Position numbers and translations under genes: made by a program
DNA from: Sphingomonas taxi
GTDB taxonomy: Bacteria > Pseudomonadota > Alphaproteobacteria > Sphingomonadales > Sphingomonadaceae
Assembly: GCA_003240625.1 (NCBI GenBank)
Contig: QFMX01000005.1
Span: 62,001-126,000, forward strand
Reading direction: 5' to 3'
DNA length: 64,000 bases
In this document: piece by piece, positions 42,635 to 51,199 of the stretch
How the letters are laid out: every line of letters starts with the position of its first letter
Position numbering within the stretch: position 1 is the stretch's first letter
The notes under the pieces: model-generated
The model's database searches: none
The model's input: only the letters and a program-made list of their open reading frames with translations
What the model was told of the DNA's origin: nothing

Positions 42635-44125
42635 CTAGCGCATCCCCGCGGCGCGATCGGCAACCGTTGCGATCGGCCCCAATGCGGCGAGGAAGCGGGC
42701 GATCGGACGCGGATCGGCGCCCTCGACCGAAAGGTGGATCGCCACCGCGCGTTGCGGACCGCCGAGCAGCCGCGCCTTCATCGTCTCGATCTTCACCAGC
42801 GTCTCGTCCTGCGTGGTCGTGTCGCCGACCCGGTACCACGTCGCGACGATCCGCTCTACGGGCCCCGGCGCGGTGATCCGCATCGCCGAACCGCCTGCCC
42901 CCGCCCCGTCCACGATATCGGGCAGATCGGCGACCCGGACCCAGCGATCCTCCTGCCGCAGGACGCCGGTACCGAACGCGATCAGCTCCTTGCCCTCATG
43001 CTGGTTGCCGAACACCGCGATGCTCATGTCGACGGTCGCGCCCGAGGCGTCGGCATAGCGGCCGAACAGGTAATGGTCCGCGCCGGGATGATAGGGCGTC
43101 CAGGGCGCGCGCGTGCTGACCGGAACGCGGTGCCAGCCGGGGATGTCGGGCAGGTCGATATGCGCGGGCAGCGGCTGCGCGCGACCGGCGATGGCAGCGC
43201 TCCAGCTCGGGAAGATCGCGACCGTCGCGAGGACGAGTGCGGTGGCGACCAGCAGCTCGGTGCGGTGGCGTGGCACCGCCTGGAGCCTCGCCGGATCGAA
43301 CGCGGGATCGTCGGGGGCCCGGTCGAACCAGCGCCAGCCGATCGCCAGCACCGCGGCCATGACGAGCGCGAAGAACACCCAGCCATAGACGATATGGTCG
43401 AACCCGGTGGCCGCCTCGATCGAGGTCAGGTCCGCCGCCCAGATCGTCCCGAACGCGCGGAACCCGTTGGCGATGACCGGCACGACCACCGAGACGATCA
43501 GGAAGATCGCGCGGCGCCGCCACGACAGGAAGCAGAGATTGGCGACCAACACCCCGAACGCGACCATCGCGATGACGAACTTGGCGCCCGAACACGCCTC
43601 CGCGACCTCGAAATAATAGCGGCCGGCGTGGATCAGCACGCCGTCGACGACCGCCGACACGCCGGCCAGGTGGAGCAGCGGCATGACGATCGCGACCGTG
43701 ATGGTCTGCAAGGGTGGTTCGAGGCCTTCGCCGAACGGCACGAGGAAGAACGCATAGCATAGCGGGAACAGCAGCCCGCGCGCGACATTGGGGCCAAGAA
43801 TCGTGACCACCGCGCCTTGCAGCATCATGACCAGCCCGAGCTGGCGCGCGAAACCGACGGAGCCGGCGTCGCCCGTCAGCCAGCCGAACCCACCGATCGC
43901 GACGAGCGCCAAGCCCGGCCACCAGCCGGTCGGGGTGAGTTGGGCGAGGTCCGCGCGGCGCTGCCAGATCAGCCACGCGACGACAGGGCCGATGAACAGG
44001 CAATGCCCGAAGGTCGTGCTGTTCCACCAGATCTGCACGAGATCGCGTACGTCGCCATGAAAAACCAGCAGGATCAGGACGAACGCGACCGCCAGCGCGA
44101 TGCCGTGTCGGCGCCACGCGGTCAT
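42635..44125 (-). CDS. xrtA: Exosortase A fused to an EpsI domain
   Basis: The protein has 496 residues. The exosortase part has about eight membrane helices. The conserved triad is Cys178 (AEACSGAKFV), Arg223 (NGFRAFGTI) and His244 (GFDHIVYGW). After a further helix near 295-312 comes a periplasmic EpsI/DUF3485 domain (about 320-480). Exosortases cut PEP-CTERM proteins and may attach them to surface material. The ATG overlaps the glycosyltransferase stop (ATGA). No PEP-CTERM substrate gene is seen in the window, so targets must lie elsewhere. Confidence 0.93.
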   Translation of the reverse strand: MTAWRRHGIALAVAFVLILLVFHGDVRDLVQIWWNSTTFGHCLFIGPVVAWLIWQRRADLAQLTPTGWWPGLALVAIGGFGWLTGDAGSVGFARQLGLVMMLQGAVVTILGPNVARGLLFPLCYAFFLVPFGEGLEPPLQTITVAIVMPLLHLAGVSAVVDGVLIHAGRYYFEVAEACSGAKFVIAMVAFGVLVANLCFLSWRRRAIFLIVSVVVPVIANGFRAFGTIWAADLTSIEAATGFDHIVYGWVFFALVMAAVLAIGWRWFDRAPDDPAFDPARLQAVPRHRTELLVATALVLATVAIFPSWSAAIAGRAQPLPAHIDLPDIPGWHRVPVSTRAPWTPYHPGADHYLFGRYADASGATVDMSIAVFGNQHEGKELIAFGTGVLRQEDRWVRVADLPDIVDGAGAGGSAMRITAPGPVERIVATWYRVGDTTTQDETLVKIETMKARLLGGPQRAVAIHLSVEGADPRPIARFLAALGPIATVADRAAGMR

Positions 44126-45393
44126 GCGGTCAGGCCGAGCAGCGCATCGAGCGGGGCGAGGCGCGCGTCCCAGCCGTAGCGGCGGATGACCTGCGCCCGG
44201 GCGGCGGCGCCGAGCGTGGCCGCGGCGTCCGGCGCGTCGAGCACCGCGATCACCTGATCGGCGAAGTCCTGCGCGGTGCCGGCGACGCGGATGGTGTCGG
44301 CGTGGTCGATCCCTTCGGCGGCGGCGGCGGAGGCGACGACGGGACGTGCCATCGCCATCGCCTCGAGCACCTTGTTCTGGATCCCGCGCGCGAGTTTCAG
44401 CGGCGCGACGCACACATCCGCGGCGGCGAGCCAGCCACGGACGTCGTCGACCGCGCCGGTGACGGTGACATGGTCGCCGGCGAGCGCCTGCACCGCGGGC
44501 GTCGGTGCGCGGCCGACGATCGCGAAGCGCGCGGAGTGGCGTTGGCGGACCAGCGGGAGGATGTCGCGCGCAAACCAGGTTACCGCGTCGATGTTGGGGC
44601 GATAGTCCATCTGGCCGGTGAAGACGATGAGCGCTCCTTCGCCCCTCCCTGGAAGGGAGGGGTTGGGGGTGGGTCGGCCGGCTTGGGTCACAACCGTTCG
44701 CGCCTGCGGAAACCGACCCACCCCCGGCCCCTCCCTTTCAGGGATGGGGGAAGAGCGCGTGTCGGCAGCCGCAGGGTTGAACCTGGCCGCATCGATACCG
44801 TTTTCGACTGCGAGGACCTGACCGGTAGCGCCACCTTCCCGGAAGAGATGTGCCTCGGCCTCGCTGACGAACAGACTCGCAGAAGCCCGCGCCGCGATCT
44901 CCCGCTCGAAAGCTCCCAGCAACCGCGCTTCGCGGCGCATCATCCAGCGCATCGGGCCGCGGGCGTCGTCCGCAAAACCCGCGAACTTGGCGGAATCGAC
45001 ATCGACGAAATCCATCACGACCGGCGGCGCGTCGCCCGGCAGATACTGCGCTATCTGACCCGAGAAACAATAGACGCCACCGACTTCCGGCAGGATACGA
45101 TCGACCGCGGCCTGCATCGCCGGACTGGCGAATGCGGTCAGCGAAACCGGCTTACCGACAGCCAGCGCTTCGATCGCAGCGCGCTTCTGCGACTTGCGAC
45201 GTGGCAGGATCGTGCAGCTCGCCAGCATATCCGTGAACGCCGCAGGCGGGCGCAAATCCGCCTCGTCGTCGGCAAACGTCACCAGATGGACCGGCGTGCG
45301 CTTCGCCAGATATTGGAGGATATGAAAGCTGCGGATCTTGTCGCCACGATCGGGCGGAAAGGGCACGCGGTGCGCCAGGAAGAGCAGGCTCAC
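44122..45393 (-). CDS. XrtA-associated glycosyltransferase with an in-frame palindromic repeat
   Basis: The protein has 423 residues from a GTG at 45393 that overlaps the FemAB stop (GTGA). It is a GT-B glycosyltransferase with LAHRVPFPPDRGDKIRSFH at the start and, in the C-terminal half, VGRAPTPAV, APLKLARGIQNKVLEAMAM and RPVVAS. It probably adds a sugar to the growing exopolysaccharide unit. Residues about 211-253 (PIPEREGPGVGRF through PTPNPSLPGRGEG) are encoded by a family A repeat inserted at the domain junction, just before the conserved FTGQMDYRPNIDAV. The reading frame is open throughout, so the protein may still fold with a surface loop. Confidence 0.9.
   Translation of the reverse strand: MSLLFLAHRVPFPPDRGDKIRSFHILQYLAKRTPVHLVTFADDEADLRPPAAFTDMLASCTILPRRKSQKRAAIEALAVGKPVSLTAFASPAMQAAVDRILPEVGGVYCFSGQIAQYLPGDAPPVVMDFVDVDSAKFAGFADDARGPMRWMMRREARLLGAFEREIAARASASLFVSEAEAHLFREGGATGQVLAVENGIDAARFNPAAADTRSSPIPEREGPGVGRFPQARTVVTQAGRPTPNPSLPGRGEGALIVFTGQMDYRPNIDAVTWFARDILPLVRQRHSARFAIVGRAPTPAVQALAGDHVTVTGAVDDVRGWLAAADVCVAPLKLARGIQNKVLEAMAMARPVVASAAAAEGIDHADTIRVAGTAQDFADQVIAVLDAPDAAATLGAAARAQVIRRYGWDARLAPLDALLGLTA
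44642..44750. repeat. Palindromic repeat, family A, inside a glycosyltransferase gene
   Basis: Same structure as 38769-38876: hairpin CCCCTCCCTGGAAGGGAGGG, arm TTGGGGGTGGGTCGG, spacer, arm CCGACCCACCCCCGG, hairpin CCCCTCCCTTTCAGGGATGG. It adds about 43 codons and leaves the frame intact. Confidence 0.8.
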
Positions 45394-46430
45394 CCCAGCC
45401 CTCGAGAAATCCACGGTCCTGCGGCGGTCGCGGCCCATAGCGGGAGGCGCTTCCACGTTTTCACCATCAGCGCGTATTTGGGGTTCAGCGGGTTGACCTC
45501 GCGCGCCGGCCCGTCGCTGCGCTTAGCGTACAAACGTGGTTCGGGCGTGAACCCCCAGTTCTTCTTGAACGCCGCCGCGCCGGTGCCGGTCTTCGAGCGC
45601 CCGAAATCGAACCGCGTGCAGCCGCGCGCGCGCGCATGCGCCATCAGCGCGAAATACATCCGGTCGTTGGCGCGAAGCCCGCGCGCCGCTTCGGTGCCTC
45701 CGCCCCAATAGGGGTAGACGGTGCCGTCGAAGTACAGGCTGAGCACGCTGGCCACCGCCCTGCCCTGATGCCGTACGGTGAGAACATCCGCGTCCATCAC
45801 GCTGACGACGCTTCGGAAAAGCTTGGCCGGAAATACCGGCGTGCCGAGGTTGCGGACCGACTCGGCATAGACCCGGTAATGCTCGGCGAGCAGCATCCGT
45901 TCGTTACCGGTGACGACCTCGAGATCGAAACCGAGCGAACGGCGGACTTCGGCGCGCTGCTTGCGCGGGATCGCAAGAAGCTCGGCGTCATCGTCCACCG
46001 CCAGATCGCGCGCGAAGCCGAGATAGCTGGTGTCGTCGCTCGCCCAACCCTTCGGTGCGGGACCGCCGCGCAGTTCGACCGACGGGCAGCCGGTCCGCAG
46101 CGCAAGGTTCCAGGCCCCCGCCGCCAGTGGCTCGATCGACGCCCCCAAGATGCCGCCATCGACGCCGAACCCGGTCGACACCAGCGCGCGCCCGAACAGC
46201 GGCGAGCGCATCTCGGTCAGCGGCAGCACGCCGATGATGGCACCGCCTGCACCTTCGGAGACCACATAGCGCGCGCGCTGGCCGCAGCCGTCCTGCACGG
46301 CACGGCTCCATTCGGGCAGGTGAAAGGGCGTGGCGCCTTCGGTCTTCGCAACGAACGCCGCGATCCGCGCGCACTCGGCCGGATCGCGAAGGTCCGCTTC
46401 GCGCACGCCGACGGGCATCGGCGCGGTCAC
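45390..46430 (-). CDS. XrtA-associated FemAB-like acyltransferase
   Basis: The protein has 346 residues with a GNAT/FemAB double fold. Recognisable segments are FHLPEWSRAVQ, the LPLTEMRSPLFGRALVS strand and YWGGGTEAARGLRANDRMYF, with GCTRFDFGRSK near the end. FemAB-like proteins transfer aminoacyl or acyl groups; in XrtA loci they are presumed to modify the polysaccharide. The GTG at 46430 overlaps the deacetylase stop (GTGA); an ATG lies four codons on. Located in the cytoplasm; donor and acceptor unknown. Confidence 0.88.
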   Translation of the reverse strand: MTAPMPVGVREADLRDPAECARIAAFVAKTEGATPFHLPEWSRAVQDGCGQRARYVVSEGAGGAIIGVLPLTEMRSPLFGRALVSTGFGVDGGILGASIEPLAAGAWNLALRTGCPSVELRGGPAPKGWASDDTSYLGFARDLAVDDDAELLAIPRKQRAEVRRSLGFDLEVVTGNERMLLAEHYRVYAESVRNLGTPVFPAKLFRSVVSVMDADVLTVRHQGRAVASVLSLYFDGTVYPYWGGGTEAARGLRANDRMYFALMAHARARGCTRFDFGRSKTGTGAAAFKKNWGFTPEPRLYAKRSDGPAREVNPLNPKYALMVKTWKRLPLWAATAAGPWISRGLG

Positions 46431-47302
46431 GCCAGCCGGGCCGCTTCGCGCGCGACGACCGCATCGACGCGGCCCCATTCGTGACGGGCGAGCAACCCGC
46501 GCAACTTGCCCGCCATCGCGCCGAGCCGCGAGTAATGACGGATCTTCGATCGCATCGGCGCCGCATCGACCCGCGGCTGCGCCGGATCGATCTCCCACGG
46601 GTGGAAATAGAACATCGCCGGGCGATCCTCGCGGTTGACCTGACGCACCGCGAAATCGGTGATCGCCGCGGGCAGCAGGCGGAAGAACCCGCCGCCGGTG
46701 GCGAGCTTGCGCTCGCCGAACTTGGCGACCGTCACCGGCACCTCGATCAGCGCGCTGTCGGCGAGCGGCTTGAACCCGTAGCGAGGCGCGTCGAGCCAGC
46801 CGTAATGATCGTGCTTCACCGGCGCGACGCTGGAGGAATAGGTGTAGCCAGCCTCGGCGAGTTCGACATGCGCCCACGGCGTCCGCTGGTCGATCGAGAA
46901 ACTCGGCGCACGGTAGCCGGTGACCTTCGTCCCCGCCGCATCCTCGATCGCGGTTCGTGCACGGACGAGGTCGGCGCGGAAAATTTCCGGCGTCATCGTG
47001 AAGACGCGCTGGTGGTCCCAGCCATGGCTCGCGATCTCGTGCCCGGCCTCGACGATACGCCGGATCATCGCGGGATAGCGGTGCGCAACCCAGCCGAGCG
47101 TGAAGAACGTCGCTTTCGTCTCGCGCTCGGCGAACAGCGCGAGAACCGCATCGGTATTCGCCTCGACCCGGGGCTGAAGCGAGTCCCAGTCGGCCTTGTC
47201 GATGACCTTCTCGAACGCGCCGACCTGAAACCAGTCCTCAACATCGACCGACATGCCATTGAGAACAGGGCCATTGAGAACAGGGCCATTAAGAACAGGC
47301 AT
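46427..47302 (-). CDS. XrtA-associated polysaccharide deacetylase
   Basis: The protein has 291 residues from the ATG at 47302, one base after the ATPase stop. ATGs at 47314 and 47317 are also possible. The NodB-like domain shows SVDVEDWFQV (catalytic Asp), TFFTLGWVA, HEIASHGWDHQRV (metal His) and GYRAPSFSID. It would remove acetyl groups from N-acetylated sugars of the exopolysaccharide. There is no signal peptide. The start is preceded by an unusual three-fold PVLNG repeat before the conserved MSVDVEDW. Confidence 0.9.
   Translation of the reverse strand: MPVLNGPVLNGPVLNGMSVDVEDWFQVGAFEKVIDKADWDSLQPRVEANTDAVLALFAERETKATFFTLGWVAHRYPAMIRRIVEAGHEIASHGWDHQRVFTMTPEIFRADLVRARTAIEDAAGTKVTGYRAPSFSIDQRTPWAHVELAEAGYTYSSSVAPVKHDHYGWLDAPRYGFKPLADSALIEVPVTVAKFGERKLATGGGFFRLLPAAITDFAVRQVNREDRPAMFYFHPWEIDPAQPRVDAAPMRSKIRHYSRLGAMAGKLRGLLARHEWGRVDAVVAREAARLA
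47262..47302. repeat. 15-base tandem repeat at the 5' end of the deacetylase gene
   Basis: CCATTGAGAACAGGG is repeated almost three times on the top strand (the third copy has one change, CATTAAGAACAGG). It encodes PVLNG-PVLNG-PVLNG at the N-terminus. Such a repeat can change copy number by slippage without loss of frame. Confidence 0.8.
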
Positions 47303-47303
47303 T

Positions 47304-48374
47304 TCAGGCGGCATCATGCCAGGCGGAAACACCGCGGATCGGGGCGTATTCGGGCTTGGCGTCCTCGCTTTCGACCCAGTCGACCAGCAGCGTCAGCACG
47401 CGGCGCAGCGCCTCGTCCTGTAACTCCACGCGAGCCTCCAACGCGGCGATGCGCGCTTCGGTCGCCGGATCGGTACGCGGCGTATCGGCGACCGGTACAG
47501 GCTGGGCGAGCGTCTCGACCGAGGCAGCTGCACCCTTCCCCGTATCCGTGGCCAGCGTCGGCAGGTCGCCCTCCAGGTCGCGCTGAACCGACCGCACGAC
47601 GGCGGCGTCGATCACCCGCAGATCCTCGATCGCGGCGTGGAGCATCACGCGCCCGGCGAGCAGGTTCAGACGGCGCGGCACGCCCGCCGAGCCGGCATAG
47701 AAGGCGGCGAACGCATCGTCCGCGAAGTCCGGGTTGCCGGTCCAGCCGACCACGGTCAGGCGGTGGGCGAGATAGTCGGAGACCTCATGCTCCTCCATCG
47801 GATCGAGATGGTGGATCGCGATCACGCGCTGGCGAAGCTGTTCGAGCCGGTCCAGGCCGTGCAGGCGATCGCGGAACTCGGGTTGGCCGAGCAGGACGAT
47901 CTGCAACAGCGCATGGCCCCCCGCCTGGAAGTTCGACAGCATCCGCAGTTCTTCGAGCGCGGACACCGGCAGCGCCTGCGCCTCGTCGACGATCAGCAGC
48001 GTGCGCTTGCCGGTTCGCGCCACCGCGTGCAGCCCGCGCTCGATCGCGGTCAGCAGCTCGGCCTTGGTTAGTCCCGCCGGATCGACGTGCAATTCGGTCG
48101 CGACGATCCGCAACAGGTCGTCCGCCTCGATCGCGGTCGATACCAGCCGGATCGCGTTCAGCCGCTGATGGTCGATCGTGTCCATCAGGTGACCGACGAG
48201 CGTCGTCTTGCCCGCGCCGATATCGCCGGTGATGACGATGAAGCCCTCACCCTGCGCCAGGCCATAGCCGAGATACGCCATCGCCTTGCGGTGGGTGGCG
48301 GTCTCGAACCAGAATTTGGGATCCGGGGTGAGCTGGAAAGGCCGACCCGTCAGTCCGTAATGTTCGTCGTACAT
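47304..48374 (-). CDS. XrtA-associated ATPase (GspA/ExeA-like AAA)
   Basis: The protein has 356 residues. The AAA domain has Walker A GDIGAGKTT (50-58), Walker B LLIVDEAQAL (about 125-134) and a QRVIAIHHLDPM sensor region. A short C-terminal coiled coil (about 310-340) is seen. The MYDEHYGLTGRPFQLTPDP start is typical for this group. It may power export or assembly of the polysaccharide at the inner membrane; the actual partner is unknown. It follows the outer-membrane protein gene by 12 bases. Confidence 0.9.
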   Translation of the reverse strand: MYDEHYGLTGRPFQLTPDPKFWFETATHRKAMAYLGYGLAQGEGFIVITGDIGAGKTTLVGHLMDTIDHQRLNAIRLVSTAIEADDLLRIVATELHVDPAGLTKAELLTAIERGLHAVARTGKRTLLIVDEAQALPVSALEELRMLSNFQAGGHALLQIVLLGQPEFRDRLHGLDRLEQLRQRVIAIHHLDPMEEHEVSDYLAHRLTVVGWTGNPDFADDAFAAFYAGSAGVPRRLNLLAGRVMLHAAIEDLRVIDAAVVRSVQRDLEGDLPTLATDTGKGAAASVETLAQPVPVADTPRTDPATEARIAALEARVELQDEALRRVLTLLVDWVESEDAKPEYAPIRGVSAWHDAA

Positions 48375-48386
48375 CTGCTCTCGCCT

Positions 48387-50132
48387 TCAGAACTGATATC
48401 GCGCACCGACCAGCGCCTGCGCCGACCAGTCGCTGTCGAGGTCACCGACCTTGAAGCTGTAAAGCCCGAGCGACGCGGTGGTGCCGAGCCGTCCGAAATT
48501 GCGGTAATAGGTTCCGGTCGCGCCATACGACCAGACGCCGTCGTCGCCCGATACGTCCGCCGCCGCAATGTTGGGCACGCCGGGATCGTAATAGTTGACG
48601 AACAGGTCCGCGTTAACGCCGGAGACCTGGGTCAGGGTCCGCGCATAGAACAGCTGGCCATAATAGCTCTGGTCCTCGAGGCCGGTGACGACCAGCCCCG
48701 GCGCGACGTTCGGCGAATACAGCTTGCGGTTGGCATAGCCCGCGCCTGCTCCCCAGGTCGATCGACCGCGGGTGGCGACGATCACGCCGTCGACGCCGCG
48801 TGCGCGGTAGCTGGCGGTCGAGATCGATTGGAACACGTCGTTGAGGCAGGCGCCGGGTTGCGCGCCGCTGGAGCCGAACACGCAGCCGTTGAACTGCTGG
48901 CCGAAACCTTGCTGGTTGCCGGTCAGGAAGCTGGTCGGCAGATTGCCGATGCCGGTGCGAAGCTGGCGGCCGAAGGTCTGGACGCCGTCATACACATTGA
49001 CCGCGAGGCCAACCGACCGGGAGGCCTGATAGGTCGCCGTGCCGGTGTAGCTGAGCGAGCCATAGCGCTTGCCGACATGCGCCTCGACCGAGGTGCGGCG
49101 ATTGGGCCGCCAGATCACGCCGGCATCGTAATAGAGGCCGTCGGTCCGGTAGGCGACGCGCCGCGGCGAGGCTTCGTTGGTGATGAAGCGACCATCGCGG
49201 TCGAGCACCGGCGTCCCCGTGGCATCGACGACCGCGTCCTTCTGGCTGGTCTCGATCTTTTCATACCCGACGCCCGCGGTCAGCGCGACATAGGGCGAAA
49301 CCGGCTGGAGGATGTCGCCGCGGCCGTAATAGCCCTCGTAGCGTTGCTTCAACTGGCTGGCGGTCTCGCGGTCATAGGCGCCGCTCAGCGTGACGCCGAA
49401 CGGCGCGACGAGACCGGGCGCGACGGAAGCGCGGGCGGTGGCGGTATTGCCGATCGAATCGTCGTAATAGTCGAGTCGCCGCCCGCCGATGCTGGTGTCG
49501 CCGAAAGTGGGCGTCTCGACCTTGGTATAGCCCAGGCGGTAATTCGCATCGAAGACGACCGGCCCGGCCGTGGTGGTGAAGCTCGGCCCCGCATAGACAG
49601 CATAGACCTGGCTGACGTTGTTCACGTTGCCGACCAGCAGGCCGGGTGCGGCGCCGCGGATGTCCGAGCGTGCGCGCGTCGCGATGCCGGCGGCTTCGAG
49701 CGTCAGGTTGCGCGTCACGCGGGCGTCGACCCGGGCAAGTCCGGAATGGATGTCGTCGTCGCCGAGCCGATCGCCCCAGCCGAACCGGCGTTCATACCGA
49801 TAGCTGAGCTGACCCGTGACGCGCTGCGTCTGGATCGCGGCATCCACGCCTGCGGCGAGGCTGGTATAGGTCAGCACGTCACCGCCGTTGAGGTCGGCGG
49901 CGAGCGTCTGGCTGGCCTCGACATACGGGTTGATGGTGATGCGTCGTGCTCCCGGGGTCGCGGAGCCTCCCGTCGTCGCGTTTTCGGTGAGGATACCGCC
50001 CGTGGCGGCATTCGGCGCCGTCTGCGCAACGACAGGGCTAGCGCCCGCCACGATGCCAGCCACGACGAACGTGGCCGCGACGCCGGCCAGTACGCGAGCG
50101 CGCACCGTCGGTCTGATCATCGGCCCGGTCAT
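48387..50132 (-). CDS. XrtA-associated outer-membrane beta-barrel protein
   Basis: The protein has 581 residues, with a signal peptide ending near ASPVVAQ (about residue 37). The rest alternates polar and hydrophobic residues in many beta-strands with aromatic ends, and the last residue is Phe (ALVGARYQF), as in outer-membrane barrels. It probably forms the outer-membrane part of the exopolysaccharide export path, like EpsL-type proteins. The ATG overlaps the tyrosine-kinase stop (TGATG) and has AGGAGAG ahead. Earlier in-frame starts would precede the signal peptide. Confidence 0.88.
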   Translation of the reverse strand: MTGPMIRPTVRARVLAGVAATFVVAGIVAGASPVVAQTAPNAATGGILTENATTGGSATPGARRITINPYVEASQTLAADLNGGDVLTYTSLAAGVDAAIQTQRVTGQLSYRYERRFGWGDRLGDDDIHSGLARVDARVTRNLTLEAAGIATRARSDIRGAAPGLLVGNVNNVSQVYAVYAGPSFTTTAGPVVFDANYRLGYTKVETPTFGDTSIGGRRLDYYDDSIGNTATARASVAPGLVAPFGVTLSGAYDRETASQLKQRYEGYYGRGDILQPVSPYVALTAGVGYEKIETSQKDAVVDATGTPVLDRDGRFITNEASPRRVAYRTDGLYYDAGVIWRPNRRTSVEAHVGKRYGSLSYTGTATYQASRSVGLAVNVYDGVQTFGRQLRTGIGNLPTSFLTGNQQGFGQQFNGCVFGSSGAQPGACLNDVFQSISTASYRARGVDGVIVATRGRSTWGAGAGYANRKLYSPNVAPGLVVTGLEDQSYYGQLFYARTLTQVSGVNADLFVNYYDPGVPNIAAADVSGDDGVWSYGATGTYYRNFGRLGTTASLGLYSFKVGDLDSDWSAQALVGARYQF

Positions 50133-51193
50133 CAAGAGCTCTCCTGGCCGTAATAGCTGCCGAACCGCGCGCCGCCCTGGACGAACGAAACGGCATTCAG
50201 GACGAGCTGGATGTGCTCGCACCCGTCTAGGATGTTGACCGCGGCGCGCAGTTCGCTTTCGGGCGTGCGATCGGCGCGGACGACGAGCATAACTTGGCCG
50301 ACGCGCATCGCCAGCACCGACGCCGCGGACGCAGCGAGTGCGGGTGGTGAATCGATGATCAGGATGCGGCGCGGATTGGCGGCGAGAAGCCGCGCGATCA
50401 CCACCTTGGTGCGCGCGCTGGCGAGCAATTCGGTGTCCATCGCGGTCTTGGTGCCGGCGGGGAGGATCGACAGATGCGGCACGTCGGTATGGATCACCAT
50501 ATCCTCGACGTCGATCCGCGAATCACCCAGCGCGTCGAGCAGGCCAGGACCGTCGATCAGTCCCAGCTGCTTGACGATATCGGGCTTGGCGACATCGGCA
50601 TCGACCAGCAGCACTTCGGTATCGCGCTCGGCGGCGATCGAGAGCGCGAGGTTGATCGCGCAGAACGTCTTGCCGTCCTCGGGCCGGGCCGAGCAGACCA
50701 AGATCATGCGCGCCTTGTCGGGGCTGTCGCTCTCGGCGATGCGCGCGCTCGCGATCAGCAACTGGCGCTTGATCAGGCGGAATTCCTCCGCGAGCGGGCC
50801 GACCGGTGCGCCCGGCACGATCATGCCATTGCCGGCGAGCATCCCACGATCGATCCGCGCGGTGTCGTCCGAGTCCTCGGGGTAATAGACCTCGTCGGTA
50901 AACTCGTCGCCGACCGGCGCGCGCAGTTCCTCGGGGATCGCGAGGAAGGTCGCGTCGGCAAAATCATGCGTCGGCGCCGGGGCGTGGGCGATTTCGGACG
51001 CAGGCGCCTCGGCCACAGCGGGCTCGACCTGGACGGCCTGTGCCTCGGCGACGGGCACTTCACGAACGGGCGCGTCGACGACCGGCGCTGCGGGCACCGC
51101 GATGTTGCGCGCCTTCGCATGTGCGCTGAAATCATACACCTTGGCTGCGCGCTCGAGCAGCGAGGGTTCGCGATCAGGTTTCGTCACGGCCAT
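50132..51193 (-). CDS. XrtA-associated tyrosine autokinase (CpsD/CapB-like)
   Basis: The protein has 353 residues. A long Ala/Pro/Val-rich linker fills 30-80. The BY-kinase domain has a Walker A variant SARPEDGKT (168-176; usual form PGEGKT), Walker A' LLVDADVAKPD and Walker B ILIIDSPPALA. The short C-terminus ends FGSYYGQESS, whose two adjacent Tyr may be the phosphorylation sites. With the chain-length protein it should control polymer length. It starts six bases after that gene. Confidence 0.88.
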   Translation of the reverse strand: MAVTKPDREPSLLERAAKVYDFSAHAKARNIAVPAAPVVDAPVREVPVAEAQAVQVEPAVAEAPASEIAHAPAPTHDFADATFLAIPEELRAPVGDEFTDEVYYPEDSDDTARIDRGMLAGNGMIVPGAPVGPLAEEFRLIKRQLLIASARIAESDSPDKARMILVCSARPEDGKTFCAINLALSIAAERDTEVLLVDADVAKPDIVKQLGLIDGPGLLDALGDSRIDVEDMVIHTDVPHLSILPAGTKTAMDTELLASARTKVVIARLLAANPRRILIIDSPPALAASAASVLAMRVGQVMLVVRADRTPESELRAAVNILDGCEHIQLVLNAVSFVQGGARFGSYYGQESS

Positions 51194-51199
51194 ACCCCC

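Noticed and set aside
40652..43762. Long plus-strand open frame of over 1000 codons opposite the amidotransferase and xrtA genes
   Set aside because: Composition is Arg/His/Asp-rich with no domain, and both genes on the other strand have clear catalytic motifs. It is an antisense artefact of high GC.
48087..50153. Long plus-strand open frame opposite the outer-membrane protein gene
   Set aside because: No motif or signal is seen, and the minus-strand product has a signal peptide and barrel pattern.
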